Shown: positions 1 to 13,400 of the stretch, in pieces
How the letters are laid out: every line of letters begins with the position of its first letter
Numbering within the stretch: the stretch's first letter is position 1
Assembly (NCBI GenBank): GCA_035610365.1
Contig: CM069434.1
Location: 102,846,806 to 102,910,805 of the forward strand
DNA: 64,000 nt
Direction: 5' to 3'
From: Aquatica leii
Taxonomy: Eukaryota > Arthropoda > Insecta > Coleoptera > Lampyridae
The notes under the pieces: generated by a model
Database searches by the model: none
What the model was told of the DNA's origin: nothing
What the model saw: the letters and a program-made list of their open reading frames with translations, nothing else
Position numbers and translations under genes: made by a program

Positions 1-596
1 AAGCATATACTTACTTACCCTACGTTGCCGGAGTCACTGACAGACTAAAGAGGGTTCTAGGAAAGAAGAACATGGCTACACGTTATAACATAGTGAAGAA
101 TATAGATCAGCTCATACCTCCTAATAAATATCAACTCCCAAGACTACACACCAAAGGTATATACAAATTAGAGTGTATGTGCGGCAAGAGTTACATCGAC
201 CAAACAGGAAGGAGCATTCAGCGCAGGGTTAAAGAACATCAACGAGACGTTCAACTCAGACACACGAACAAATTTGCAGTAGCGGAACACCTACATGAGA
301 ATGGAGATCACCGGATTGATTATGGGAACGTAAAGGTATTAGCACGAAGCACAGTATCACCAGCGAATAATACTCGAATCACTGGAAATAATGAAAAATC
401 CTTAAAACTTCAATCGTGAGAATGGATACAGATTAAGCAACACATGTAGATCTACGCTGCGTGAAGAACATGCAAGAAGTCACCAGACGTCTATGAATGC
501 AAATCAACAGACCAGAACGGACACGGATCAGCGAAGCGGAACCGTAACACGGTATATAACGAGGAACGCAAGACCATATCAGTCTTTAGAAATCTT
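1..596 (+). pseudogene. Penelope-like element, C-terminal GIY-YIG endonuclease fragment
   Basis: Open from the window edge (frame starting at base 3) to a stop at 419. It begins with the LPYVAGVTDRL type of linker seen between the RT and endonuclease of Penelope-like elements and then shows a GIY-YIG nuclease: GIYKLECMCGKSYIDQTGR, a basic R/K stretch and an AEHLHENGDHRIDY block. The usual YIG is YID here. Near 385 the frame shifts: the catalytic-glutamate region (ESLEIMKNP, then NFNRENGYRLS) reads in another frame and continues with one stop to about 596. RT lies outside the window. This family differs from the copy at 20-23 kb. The call to a Penelope-like element is family knowledge; the frame break is seen directly. 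Confidence 0.8.
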
Positions 597-626
597 CTGA
601 AGAAGCTGACAGCATGATCAGCGAAA
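597..626 (+). ncRNA. hammerhead-ribozyme-like core in Penelope 3' region
   Basis: CTGAAGA (597-603) fits the hammerhead CUGANGA box. It is followed by a perfect 5-bp stem II (GCTGA 605-609 with TCAGC 618-622, 8-nt loop) and then GAAA (623-626). Hammerhead motifs are known in the terminal regions of Penelope-like elements, and this one sits just after the endonuclease remnant. I could not settle stems I and III or the cleavage site by eye, so activity is unproven. Confidence 0.55.
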
Positions 627-1352
627 CAGTTCTACATTTAACAACGGCCGTGAAAGTTTGCATTCTACTACCATAATTCTTCTATCATATAACCAGTCAC
701 TTCTGTTTACAACGATCTTGCACATCGAGTTGAGCCATCTCCAACTTTTATTTGGGTTTTTAAATTCACTCTTTCTTGTTGTTTCTTATCAACTTGAACA
801 TCTATAAGTCATAATTAAAACTAGTAAGATTAAAAGATAAAATTTTTATTGAACAAATATCATTCTGGAAACGAAACGTTAACACAGCATAGATCCACTA
901 CGCTGTGAATTTATTTATATTTATTAAACTAATACAAAACTTTGTTTGTATAATTGCTTTTGTTAAATTATAAATAGGTTTGTTGACTAAAATTGCTTTT
1001 CATAAACAACTATATATGCTCAACATTTACAAAATAGTTAAAATTGTATGGAACTCCAAGCTTTTCAACAAGATTATACATATAGATAACTTTAGTTTTT
1101 ATCAATTATCGCTAAGATAACAAATATTGTCGTACTTTAATAAACAATACGTGTCGTTATTTAAGAAAAAAAAATTTCTAAAACCTAGAAAAATATAAAA
1201 AGACATAAATAATTCTAAAAATAATATATCTACATGTTGACTTTCTTGGTCAAAATTTAAAAACATATATCAGCTTATCAGTCGTTTTTTGGACTGCAAT
1301 CCTTTGCAACACAACATCTACGATTATATGCATTTTTAACATTTAATCTAAT
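627..1352. other. AT-rich sequence without recognisable gene
   Basis: Spacer between the Penelope fragment and the stop codon of the glucose transporter. The part next to 1353 should hold the transporter's 3' UTR on the minus strand. No coding segment or structured repeat was recognised. Confidence 0.5.
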
Positions 1353-1496
1353 TTATTGATACGATTGCTGCCTAAACATGGCAGATATTTCCTCTATAGT
1401 TTTGTTTTTCGTTTCAGGTACTTTTTTATAGATGAATAAAGTACTTAATGCCAGACATACTGTAAAAATTACAAACACGTATGGGCCAATTGCGTC
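1353..1496 (-). CDS. Glut1: glucose transporter exon 9 (helix 12, C-terminus)
   Basis: 47 codons plus TAA (1353-1355). Contains [15 protein letters not shown] and [14 protein letters not shown], the standard GLUT C-terminal motif. Confidence 0.93.
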   Translation of the reverse strand, partial: DAIGPYVFVIFTVCLALSTLFIYKKVPETKNKTIEEISAMFRQQSYQ

Positions 1497-4400
1497 CTAA
1501 AACCAATGTTTAAAACTCGTTCGTGTTGTGCGAACATTTACCTTAATAAGAGGAAATCCAAGCCCGACTGAGAAGTTAGCAGCCCAGTTAACCATCACCG
1601 CTAGAGAAGTTGCCATTGGTCTAGCAGATTGATTAAATAGCTCTCCTACTAAAAACCATGGAATCGAACCAGGTCCACTGGCAAATAATATGATGAAGAT
1701 TAATATAAGTACAATACACATGTAACTTGCAAAATCAGATTCTTGCTGTAATGGTTAAATTGTAGATGGTGTAATTAGTTAAATCGTAACTTACTGAGTA
1801 CACCATGGCAAAAATAAGAATAAATACGTCAATAGTCATTCCAGCAAATCCAACAAGGAGCAACGTTTTTCGTCCAGCTTTCTCAACAAGAAATAAGGAC
1901 ACCACGGTCATGAAAACGTTAAGACCTCCCATTCCTAAAGTAGCATATTGAGCATCATCAGGTTTCAAGTGAGCGTCCTTGAAAATTTGTGTTGAGAAGT
2001 ACATTATCTGGAATATAGTTTAAGCTTTTTAGGAACTTAACGTGATAAGTCTACAGTGATTATAAAATTATTTTAAGCGTGTACGTATTCGCAATATTAG
2101 TGTTGCCAATAACGGACGATAATGGCATTGACCTGACTACTATTAAATTTTAGCAAATGTTTATCATGCGTTTACTAATTACATCGTTAAGCCATTGTTT
2201 GGATTCATTCGCTGTCAAAGCACGGAATATTTAAAAACTTTTTTAGATTAATAGGTTTTTACAATATCATTTGTTAAATACTAGTATATACAGTGAACTC
2301 GTAAAGTATAAAATAAATTTATTATTTCCTAAATGATAAAGTTTGACAAAATTTCCCAGGATACGTCGATTTTTTGTTTAAATGTCCCTGTTTTTGGTCG
2401 TGTTTTGTTTCTAAGCTATGTCATCGACATTTTTTGGCAACCGTATTTTTTTTCGACGGATTTCGATCGAGTTAATTTTTTCAAAAACGCAAATGTAGGG
2501 TAGCTGTGTATAGCTTGGTTTTCAATATATTGATCATATAATGTTATGTTGTTGACACCGGTAAGTGTACTATCTATCACCATAGGCTTAGCGCTTATTC
2601 ACTGATAGATGAATCAGATTTTCAAATTTTCCAAAGTATCCAAATTGTCCCAATGTACCTCCTGGCTGGGGTAGATTTGGCCAGTGCGGGGGCAGATGTG
2701 GACAAAAACAATTTGTTTTATTCAAAAAAGTTTAAATGATATTCATTTGGTGAAAAACAATGGTACGATCTAACATAAGTCATATAAGAATAAGAAAAAT
2801 AAATAAGACATTATTAAACACAAAATTTTCATTTAGCTGATATTATAGGCACAGAAGTCTACTTGAAACCGCTTTCTTGAACTAGACCTTGCAGTTGTTT
2901 CAGTCGTTCTTGGCTTAGGTAATTTTAATTCCACTTGTTCCTTATCAGTGACTTGGGGAAAGGTAAATCCATTTCCTTTCTTTCTAAGAAAATTTGTTAA
3001 ATATTTTCCGTCGACTATTTCTTCCACTTCTCCAACATAATACTTTTGGGTTTTCTTCGTGCAATACTTTACAAGCAAAAAGTCACCTATTTTGATATTT
3101 GGCATCTCAGATTCATCATCAGCGTAGCTCACTTTATCCTCGGAATCATTTGAATCGTTTGGTTGTTGTTCTTCATTATCAAGCAGGTTACGTTTCACTT
3201 GCTTCTTCTTTTGCTTGACTATCTTTACTTCTTCCAGTCTATCTTCTTCTGGCGTCTCTGTTAGAATTCGCGATTTTCCAGGCTCTCTTCCTTTTGCATT
3301 TGATTTCTTTTTCTCTGCTTTGGGGTAAGGCCGTATTATGTCTGGAGATATGATTTCTGGCTGTAATGAAGTTTATGGAGTGCTAATGACCAGCGCAGAT
3401 GTTGATGGTGTGTCTGTTGCTTCTGGAGCCCTTGAATCTGTTACAGATGCAGCAGCAAAGTCATCTTCCTTAAAAATACCTCTATCAAAAAGCACAATAC
3501 CGCTTTTTCTAAACTCAGAACATATATTGGCAAGTGTAAAAGCTTTCTGATATGCTTTTTCTGTCAGTTCTGCAATTTCATAAATAGATACCCTTTTGCC
3601 AGGATGGTTTACCAACCAATCATTGAAAGATTGCTTCAAATAGGTTTTAAATGGGCCATAGAGCGCAACATCAAGAGGTTGGAGGCGGTGTGTGCAATAT
3701 GGGGGAAACGTAACGAAAATAATTTCATTCTCCCTACAATATAAAATTGTTTCGAGACTGGTGTGGGACTCATGGTTGTCCAAAACAATCAATATGTATT
3801 CATCTTTTGTAGATTTCGTATGTTTTTGTATGTGTTTAATTAGATCCAAGAATAATATGGACGTCATCCAATCTGACCCTGATTTGTTGGCTAATCCAAG
3901 ACTTCCGGTGGGTGCACCTTTCATAAAAACATCCTTAAACTTTGCTCTTGGAAACACATAGACAGGAGGAATTGTATTTCCGGCTCCACTTATTATAGCG
4001 CAAAATGTAACCAGCTCTCCCCGTTCTGCGGATACTGCCTGACCCACTTGTTTTGTACCATTTTTGGCAATAACTTTCGGTGCATCTAAAACAGTGGCAA
4101 CGCCTGTTTCATCCAAATTGTAGGTTCGTTCTGGTGGTATCTTATACTTTTCTAAAACTTTCCGTAAATTATAAAAAAATTGCTTTACATTTGTTTCATT
4201 AAATCCGGTTCTTGTCGTACTGGTATTTTCTGGCTTTCTTAGTGACAAAATTGGATACCTCTTCATAAATAATTTCATCCAATCTTTTACAGCGGATAAC
4301 GAGTTATTCCATCTCGGCGGATACTTTACATTTAGTTTTTATTGGCATAACCGTATGCCAGTTTTTGTGCTTGTGTATATGTGAGACCATAATTCATTTT

Positions 4401-7400
4401 CGAACTTTGGATAAAATATTTGGCTAGTTGTTCTTCTTGGGCAGATGTGAAAACTTGTTGAGACGAATACTTTGACTGGAATGGTGATGAAAATGTTATT
4501 TGAACATCTGGATCTTGTCTGCTAGAAGCGCCAGGGTCTCCGTCAGGATTTTCGAGACGTCGTCTTTTTATTTTCTTCACTCTATTACCCACGGTCGATT
4601 TTGTCAAGTTGTAGGTTGTGGCTGCAGTTCTTATTGAAAGTCTTCCTTGCAAGACATCTTCAACAGCGGCAATTATATTCTCCTCCGATATAGCGGAACG
4701 ATTGGTCTTCCTCTTGTAAGTCCTTACCATGTTAATGCCTGAAAAATATGTTCAGTAATTTTCGACATTTTTCTTTGGGGCAGATTGGGATAGTGTCCAT
4801 ATGTGCCCCCAGCTAGATGTCTCAATCTACCCCAATCATGTTTATAAACAAATTGAAGTTATGTAAATAATTAAAATCAACAATTACTTTAGCATATACC
4901 GATATATTAAGGGTAAACAAGTTCACTTACCTCTAAAATTACAACTGAGTTAATTGTAGCATCCACATAGAAAATATTCGACCTCAAACGATTTCAGATT
5001 TGTTTACAACACCGAACACGTGCACATAACAAAGTGTAATTAGCGACTGAGTCACATGACGCTGTTGAAATTTTTCTATAATAAAATGGGTGCGTGGTGC
5101 TCTCTAATGGTTAAGCAGTACAAGTAAACTTTACGCTTAGTGGCGCTAAAATTTGAAATGTCCATATGTGCCCCGTGTCCCAATGTCCCCCCCTTTCCCC
5201 TAATAAAAGTGTGACCTTGAAGACAAAAGTTTTGAAGATTGGTTTCAAAGTTTCATAAATGTAAGTAAAAATTATGCGATAAGACCAATTATTAAAGAAG
5301 CACTGGAAAAAACAAACGATTTTACAGTTGTTACTTTGCACTTGTTCCTCGTAAGTTTATATTGTTAAGAATTTTAAAACTAATTTATTTATAAACGAAA
5401 TATTTACACGATTAGAACTACACGTAATTATGTCTGCGGATAGGATAACTTCTGTTTATCTAAATATTTATTTACATTAAAAGCACGTACGCTCATACAA
5501 CGTTATATTTATTTTTCACTAGCACGGGCACTTTATATATTTTCTTAGCACACACTTATTTATTTAAAACCGACAGTCTTCTTAACTTCCGATTTCGAAA
5601 AACGGACCTCAGTTCCTTTTGAATACTCTTTATATATTTCGGTTATCTGTACAGACAATTTTTCACATCTTTCGGTAAACGTCCTCGAAGTTGCCAATAA
5701 CTGCGAGAATGTTTCTATATTGTATTTTGCTCATTAATGATCGCTTAATAGTATTTCAGATTCATTTTTCTGTCTTCAACTATTTGAAAATGAGCTGCCG
5801 TTTAAGCGAAATGGGAAGAATAGAAATTTTGATGATTGGTTACGGAGATAGAATTCGCACACAAGTTGAAGTGTGTCGTATTTAATAACAAATATCCTAT
5901 AAGAGAACCAATTATACAGTCCACCGTAAGCAAAATCAAGCAAAAATTTTTGGACAATGTGAGATATCGTTTTAAAAAGAGTTCTCCAACAATTCAGGAA
6001 GATACCGTACGGTATCACCTATTCGCAAAGAGGGGATAGCTCGAAACCATAATCACGATTGAAGTTATTGGGGTGTTTGATGATTTCTATGCTCTCTCGA
6101 CATTTCCTGTTAAATAAGAATGGAGATTTGGCAATCACCGAAACGTTATCAAAATCTATCTTGTGACCTGTAGTAAAATGATGTTCAGCAACCGCAGACT
6201 TAGAAATATGCCTTTTCTTTATACAACGATCATGTTCTGAAATGCGAGTAATGACGGAACGACCGGTCTCACCAATGTAGACTAAACCACATGAACAAGG
6301 AATTTGGTATACACCTTGAGATGAAACTGTAGAAAATTTTTCCTTGGGAGAAGGAAGAATCTGAGAGATTTTGCCTGTCGAGTTGAATATGGGTTTAATA
6401 CCATTCTTACGAAAGAGTTTCCTTATTTGATCTGTAACCTTGTGAATGTAGGGTAAAAAGGCCAATTTCGGATTGGATTCTGGAGTAGAAATGTCCTTAG
6501 GTAATCGAGTACGTGGCGATTAATAACTCTATGAATATATTAATAATTAGTTATTAATCGTCGTAATCCGAAATTGGCCTTTTTACCCTACATTCACAAG
6601 GTTACAGATCAAATAAGAAAACAATTAACAATTTCATAATGATTTATAGGAGGAAATATTATTTCAATATACTATACTTCGAACGTTTATCAATATTTTT
6701 TGTATATTATAAATTTTGCCGTCCTTCTCTAAACTCTGCCGATGCCATATGATATCCATGGGCGTTTATAGGCAAATAAAATATTTTTTGTCAAAAGTCG
6801 AAGTCTTTGATTTATATCACTTATAGACGTAGATTTTCACTTTCGCAAACATTAAATATATTAAATGCAGATCACGACATTCGTGAAAATGTTGAGGAAA
6901 TTTTTATTGACCCTCCTGAAGCAAACGTGGATCCTGATGAAGATTCTGCCGACGATGATGGAAGATTAGTTTGTAATGTTATTGGTAAGAATGGCACCAT
7001 CTTTAAACTATTTCAATAATCTGAAATCAGCCAACAACAAAAGATTAGGATCAGGCAATGATTTTGCGAACGATGTAATTTCATAATAGTGCTTCAACGT
7101 GATATTTTTTAGAATTTTTGGTTTTATTACTTGGTTGTCGAGTTGAACAACGGAGTAAGTTCTAGATGAGTGGATCATCAAACCGTGGTAATCCACATTT
7201 AGATAAATTATTTGGAGAAGCAGCCGTTTCAATGGTCTTGATGTTGAAAGAATTATCACATAAAAATTTACTTTATGTGATTCATACCGATAATTTTTTT
7301 ACTGGTCGAAATTTGCTATCTTACCTCCCAAATCTAGGTTATGGCGCGATAGGCACCGTTAGAGACAATCGAACTCCAAAATCATGTCGAATGACAGCCC

Positions 7401-10400
7401 AAAAAAAATTTTCAAAAGAAGACCTGCGGCTATTATGAACACGTTCTTGAAAGGAATGCTGGAATATTATTTGTTAAATGGATAAACAACTCGGTTGGTT
7501 CAATGGCATCTACAGAAGTCGGGCGTCAGCTTGCAGGTACTGTAAAAAAGTACTCACAGTAAGAGAAAAGACACATAATTGTGCCTCGCCCTAATTGTGT
7601 TGCTTCATACAACAATATGGATGGAATCAATCTAATGGATCAAGGCGTTGCTACTTATCGAGTTGGAATTAGAGAAAAAATGGTATTGTTCCATATTTAT
7701 TTGGATGATAGACACTGCATGACAAACCACATGGTTCCTGTATAAGAAAAATTACAACATACGTTCTGGAAGTAATTGTCAACTTCGAGGCAATAACCGA
7801 AGAATGTGAAACCTTCTCGACGCAGATAACAGAAATATATAAAAAGTATTCTAAGGAAACCGAGGTCAGTTTTTCCAATTGGAAGAAATGTTAAGACTTT
7901 CTTGGTTTAAATAAATAAGTGATTAACATGTGTGCTAAGATAAATGAACAAAGTGCACGTACTAGTGAAAAATAAATAGGGTGAACTGAAGTTATCCGTA
8001 GACATTATTTTTCAAAGAATAGTAATATATAAATTAATGTAAGTGTCTTTCTTAAATACCGTTGCATTTTATTAGTGTTAGTTAAAAGTAGTTAAATTTC
8101 AATCGTGTAAATATTTAGTATTTAAATAAATTAATTTTAAAATTCGTTACACTGGTGTCAGGTGTGGACAAGAATTGAACGTGGCGTATGGTCTATTAAA
8201 TTTTCGCTCGTGAGACTTCCTTCACCGTGGCAATTTATTTGGTTCATTTAGTTTTATTCTGTCTTCTAATTTGTTCTCTATTGCTTCTATTTTGTCATTC
8301 ATAGATTGTTTTCCGTTTTCTATAATATCGCATATATCTTCTCTTAAATTAAACATATTGTCTGCTTGCTTTTCTTCTTGAACCATTTTAATTTGATTTT
8401 TTATTCGTATTTCTTGTTTTGAAATTCTAAAATTTTTAAACAAGTTTTCTTCTATTTTTTGAGTATTTTTTAATAATTTTTTTGCAATTTTCAAAGAGTT
8501 TTCGGACAGTTTTTCTTCTATTCTTCTAGAATTTTCTTTCATTTTTTGAGAATTATCATTTTTCTAATAAGGCTACCAAAATCCATTACTTTTACTTCAA
8601 ACAAAGACGAATCAATATCTATTCCGCTCCTTTTCAAATTTTCGCGTTGCCGTTGTTTAGTTTTAGTGCCATTTATTTTTAAATCAAGTTTTTCTAGTTC
8701 TCTTTTTAAATCCGCGACTTTTAAATTACAAAAATTCTTTGTCGCCATTGTTCTTTCATTTATTATTAAATTAAATAGACAGGTTTAACTGTTACACTAT
8801 ATAACAAACATACGCGAGCCGCGAACTAATCAGTTATTTCATTTATTATTATCAACGGGTTTCGATTACCGCACACTTGTATCACCAGTGTAACGAATTT
8901 TAAAATTCGTTACAATATCAAGCTTACAATTTAGAAGAGAAATTGATCAAGTATACCTGAAGAAATATGTTATACTAGCCAAAATCTCTTCCTGATGTTA
9001 GGTAAGACAGAATGGATCACTTTGTCATTTCCTGCCAAAGAAGAAGTTGTGCGGGACCTGGTTGCAAATCGTTCGACCGAACTATGTGTAAAAATGTGAA
9101 GTTGGTTTATGCGTCAATTGTTTTCCCCCGTATCATAATATATATGTAATATCAGCGCCGTACCAAAATAAAATAACTTTTTTGGCCTTCATACATCAAA
9201 ACAACATGAAATATGTGGGAGCATTATATTTCGCAAAAAAATTAATACGTGCGCTAATGGGTTAAAATATTTGAAGTTGGAAATATGGCACCCGTATAAA
9301 GTAGTTGTGGTTCAAGAACTAAACAAAGATGATTTTGACCGCAGGTTAGTTCTGCGCAACGCCTGAATGATGACAAAGAATTCTTACGGAATATTGCATT
9401 TTCCGACGAGGTTACCTTTTATCTCGGCACAGTAAATCAGGAAAACTAGATATTGGTCTCCTGGAAATCAATACTGGAAAATGGAAACTCAAAGTCAGTT
9501 TCCATAAAAAGTTAACGTTTGGGCTGGCATTGTAGGTACCTAACCGTATCTTGGTGCGCGTTGACAGTAGTTGCAGTACTTTATCCAAATTAAGAACATC
9601 CAGATCTGCCTAATAACACGATATGGTACCGAATATTTAAACCAAGTATTTGCGAACCAATGGATCTCACCCCCGGGACTACTTTTTATATAAATAGTCC
9701 AAATACCATCGACGAAGTAGAAGACAGAATTCGTAACGAAATGCGGGCAATTCTAGGGCTTGGTTTTGCCAGTAGTTGCAATGGCGGATGGATGGATGGT
9801 TGGAGGTCATTTCACATTTACTTTGATTTTTTGTCTGTTTTTGTTATTCATTATTATTTCCATTTATTGTAGGTTAGTCGTTGATTGTTGATATTGATTT
9901 CTACACATTTTGTTAATTTTTGGAAATGAAATAATTTGCCACCAAATCTTTTTAGATAATGCTCGATATTAAGTAGAAAAATATCCAGTGTACTAAATTA
10001 AAAAGGTCACACTTTTTTGACATTTTTGTAACCAAAAAAATTAACTTCATCGAAATGTTGATGTCATAACTAGAAAACAAAACACAAGCAAAAAATGGAA
10101 ATGGCGGAAAAAAGTGACATTTAAACAAACGAAATGGACGTGTCCGAGGTACTTTCCTCAAACTTTATCATTTACAAAATACTGAATTTATTTTATACTT
10201 TATGAGCTGACTATAATTTTTTGAAACGTTGATTATACTTACAGCGTTAATACCACTTAGTTGTTGCGCGAGCATCATCGTTAAAGAAATAATAAGCGGT
10301 ATTCTAAGTGCGCTGTTGGTAAAAAGTTCTTTCATGGTCGCTTTAGGAACTAATTTGACGGCTTCAAACTCAGCACGCATTTCATTCATTTCTTCTGTAA

Positions 10401-13400
10401 CCGAGACACTGCCTCTCAACCACGTCAAAGATCGTTGAGCATCAACTTCTTTCCCACGATTGAGTAACAAATATTTTGGAGTTTCAGGGCATATAGGCAG
10501 AGTCACAACCTAAAATTGTATATTATTTGCACGGTTCGTAATTCTTTTGTGATTTACTTGGAAAATTGCTGGTACAATTGTCATGGCAAGTAGCGTAGGC
10601 CAACGATCGCCACCTAAAATATATTCTAGCCCCAAAACTTGTGCAATAAAAATTGAAATGGTTATTACTAGCTGGTAAACGGTACCAACTGCTCCTCTAA
10701 GACTCACTGGCGATATTTCGGCTAAGTACATTGGCGTCAAGCCAGCGTTTAACCCAGAATTGATACCGATAAAAAAGCGACCGGCTGCTATCATTTCGTA
10801 TGAACTTGCAGGTTTAGCGGCACATTCTAAAATAACTGCTAATAGGACGAAGATGTTGTTTAATAAAAGACCGCCTTTTCTGCCAAATCTGTCGGCAATT
10901 GTACCTAAATTGTGTTAAAAGTATAGACAAGTTGATGGATTTAGTTATAGCTTTACCTGTTAATACACCACCTATCATGCCACCAAAACAGAATATTGCC
11001 ACAATAATCGACCATATTAGCGAAATATGTTCGGGTGCTGGTACCTCGTTTGTTCTATTTGACACAACATCGCTGATCCAAATTTTCATTACCTAAAATT
11101 TTAATTTACTTTTTTAATTTGATTTGAAACGCGTTTTACTTACTTCTTCTGGGTTATTTAATACTCCTGTGTTGTAACCATGTTGAAAAGCAGATCCAAT
11201 GGCAGCTGCGGCGATTGCAAATGCCAATTTTGGAGTAAAGCTCTGTTACAAATAATACGATTTACTATAAGGTATGAGAAATAGTTATTGTTAAAAATTA
11301 TTTTTTAAGAGATGCCGAAAAAGTAAAATTACTCCTAAGTGAATAATTTGCTTAAAAGAAAAATTTACTTTGAATAATCACTGTTAAGTTATTTTAGAAA
11401 AAGACAATCAATTAAATTACAAAAATTTTATTGAAATGTATAAATTTTGATAGTAGATAATTAAAACTTTATTTTCCGTATGCATAGATGTGATATTATG
11501 AATACGGGTTTCATCAATTTAATCTACAGAAAAACCTTCCACAATGGTATTTTCCAATAGAGACGCAGATATAGTTTCCTTGTACAAAATGTCTATATTG
11601 ACTTCAGATTTTACAGTTTATGCGATATTCCCATGAATCATAAGGCGGAAAAACGTAATTAGGTACGTAGTTCCTCTTCTATCAATTTTATTTACATAAG
11701 ATACCCCAAGATAACAATGCACTTTAATAAACATATTTTTGCATACAAAGTTAAAGTAGCAGAGCTTTTCATCTTACACTGACGAAAAAAAATTGTTAAA
11801 AATTATAATTTTTTTAGCTTAAAAAATATTGATTTAAAAAAAAAGATTGTATTGAAATAATTCAGAGAGAACAATTGGCTTAAATGTAAAAATTTTTTTT
11901 TTAAACTTTTTTTTTCTTTTATGACATTTTATTATTACGATATCTTAAATACGAACGAAACCACATGTTTTAAGTCGTATCTAAAAACAATTGAACGTTT
12001 ATTTAAAAATTTGCAGAAACAAAAAGTTACAAATTTAAATCAAAATTTCAGTGTTATGGTTGCCATGGATATTCTTTTGTTTTTATCGTTTGACAAGACC
12101 GAGAAAATGTCACACACATTTTAAAGTTGTTACGCTGGTTTAAACAAACAAATTATGGCTGGAAATTCCGAAACAGCGGCTGTTATTGTTCCGTTGCTTC
12201 AAGACGGAAGAAGTGAGCGATATGTTGCCCAACAATAATAATTATCCAATAGCACTGTACACCGTATTTTTATACGTTTTTTTTTAACTGGAGCTTACAC
12301 AAGACGACCTGGAACTAGTCCCCAACGAAGACCTAACGCCTATGATGATCGCTTTATGATCTTACAAAGTCTGCGAGTCTTCGTTCCACAGCTGTAGAAA
12401 TCAGAAATCAATTTCATCATGATACCAGTCGGAGACATGCAGCAGGTCCAGAGTTTCCAAAACATCATCGTATCGCCTGCGATTTCTATATGGTTGCGAG
12501 AGAGTATGGCGAAAACCCCAATAGCGTTTTGCATTCTGCTACTAGCCTACTTTCAGCCCTAAAGTAGGCTACCAAATGAGCAGTTATGCTGTAGACGGGA
12601 ATTTCTCTGGAGGTACACGCAGAGTTGTACATTGTTCTAAAATGCTCATTAACTGCTGCTAGATACGCCCACGAAATTTTCCAAGATTTTGTTGTCCCTT
12701 ATGCTAATTTTGTTGGAGATGAGTTTCTTTTGATGCAAGATAATGCGAAACCGAATACTACGAGAACCACTAAGCAGATCTTAAACGATGAAAAGGAAAA
12801 CATGTTTGGGACATGTTTGGGCAAAGAATGTAAAGTTAGTGTTCCTGCTCCTTTAACTTTAAATCAGTTGCAAAAATCTTTTTTAGAGGAATGGAAACTT
12901 ATTTCTCAAGAAGATATTCGCCATTTAATTTTAGGAATGCCAAGAAGGATACAAGCAATAATTCGGGCACATGGGGGCAATAATCATTATTAAAAATCAT
13001 TTTTGTCTGCTAACCGTTTAAGGATATCCATGGCAACTTTTGAACTAAAGTTTTGGTTTAATTTTTGATTTTTGAGAATTTAGTACAAAACAGATTTTTT
13101 TCTTCAAATAAACGTTCAATTGTTATTATATATAACTTAAAACATCTTGTTTTGATAATAATAAAACGTTATAAAGCAAAAAAAAAAAAATACAGTTTAA
13201 ACAAAAAATACAGTTTAAACAAAAAGTGTTCCGTTTTTCGTGCCGCTGAAAGTATATCTGTTAGATTTCATAAATTAAAATAATTAAAAAAAACGAATTT
13301 AATCTATTTTATAGTAAACTTTATTTCTTTAAAAACAACTGGCAGCATAAAGAAAATGGACTACTTGTAAAATATGCTACTTGTTCTTAATTTAACTAAA

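Larger units (their letters stand above)
6807..9261 (+). pseudogene. piggyBac transposase, split by an LTR element
   Basis: Three pieces in one order. N-terminal acidic region at about 6825-6980 ([32 protein letters not shown]). Catalytic-domain pieces at about 7166-7756 ([45 protein letters not shown]) broken by frameshifts. C-terminal cysteine region at about 8990-9140 ([16 protein letters not shown]) beyond the LTR element at 7757-8914. The middle of the gene is deleted. TTAA at 9262-9265 directly follows a possible end whose reverse complement begins CCCATTAGCGC, suiting piggyBac; the left end was not found. Confidence 0.75.

Noticed and set aside
841..910. A second GAAACG-containing hammerhead candidate near 870
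   Set aside because: There is no CUGANGA box or stem II at the required distance.
3338..3961. Plus-strand open frames across 3338-3961
   Set aside because: They lie opposite the pogo transposase and show no domain of their own.
5111..5341. 76-codon minus-strand frame beside the pogo terminal repeat
   Set aside because: Overlaps the inverted repeat and contains only AT-rich translation.
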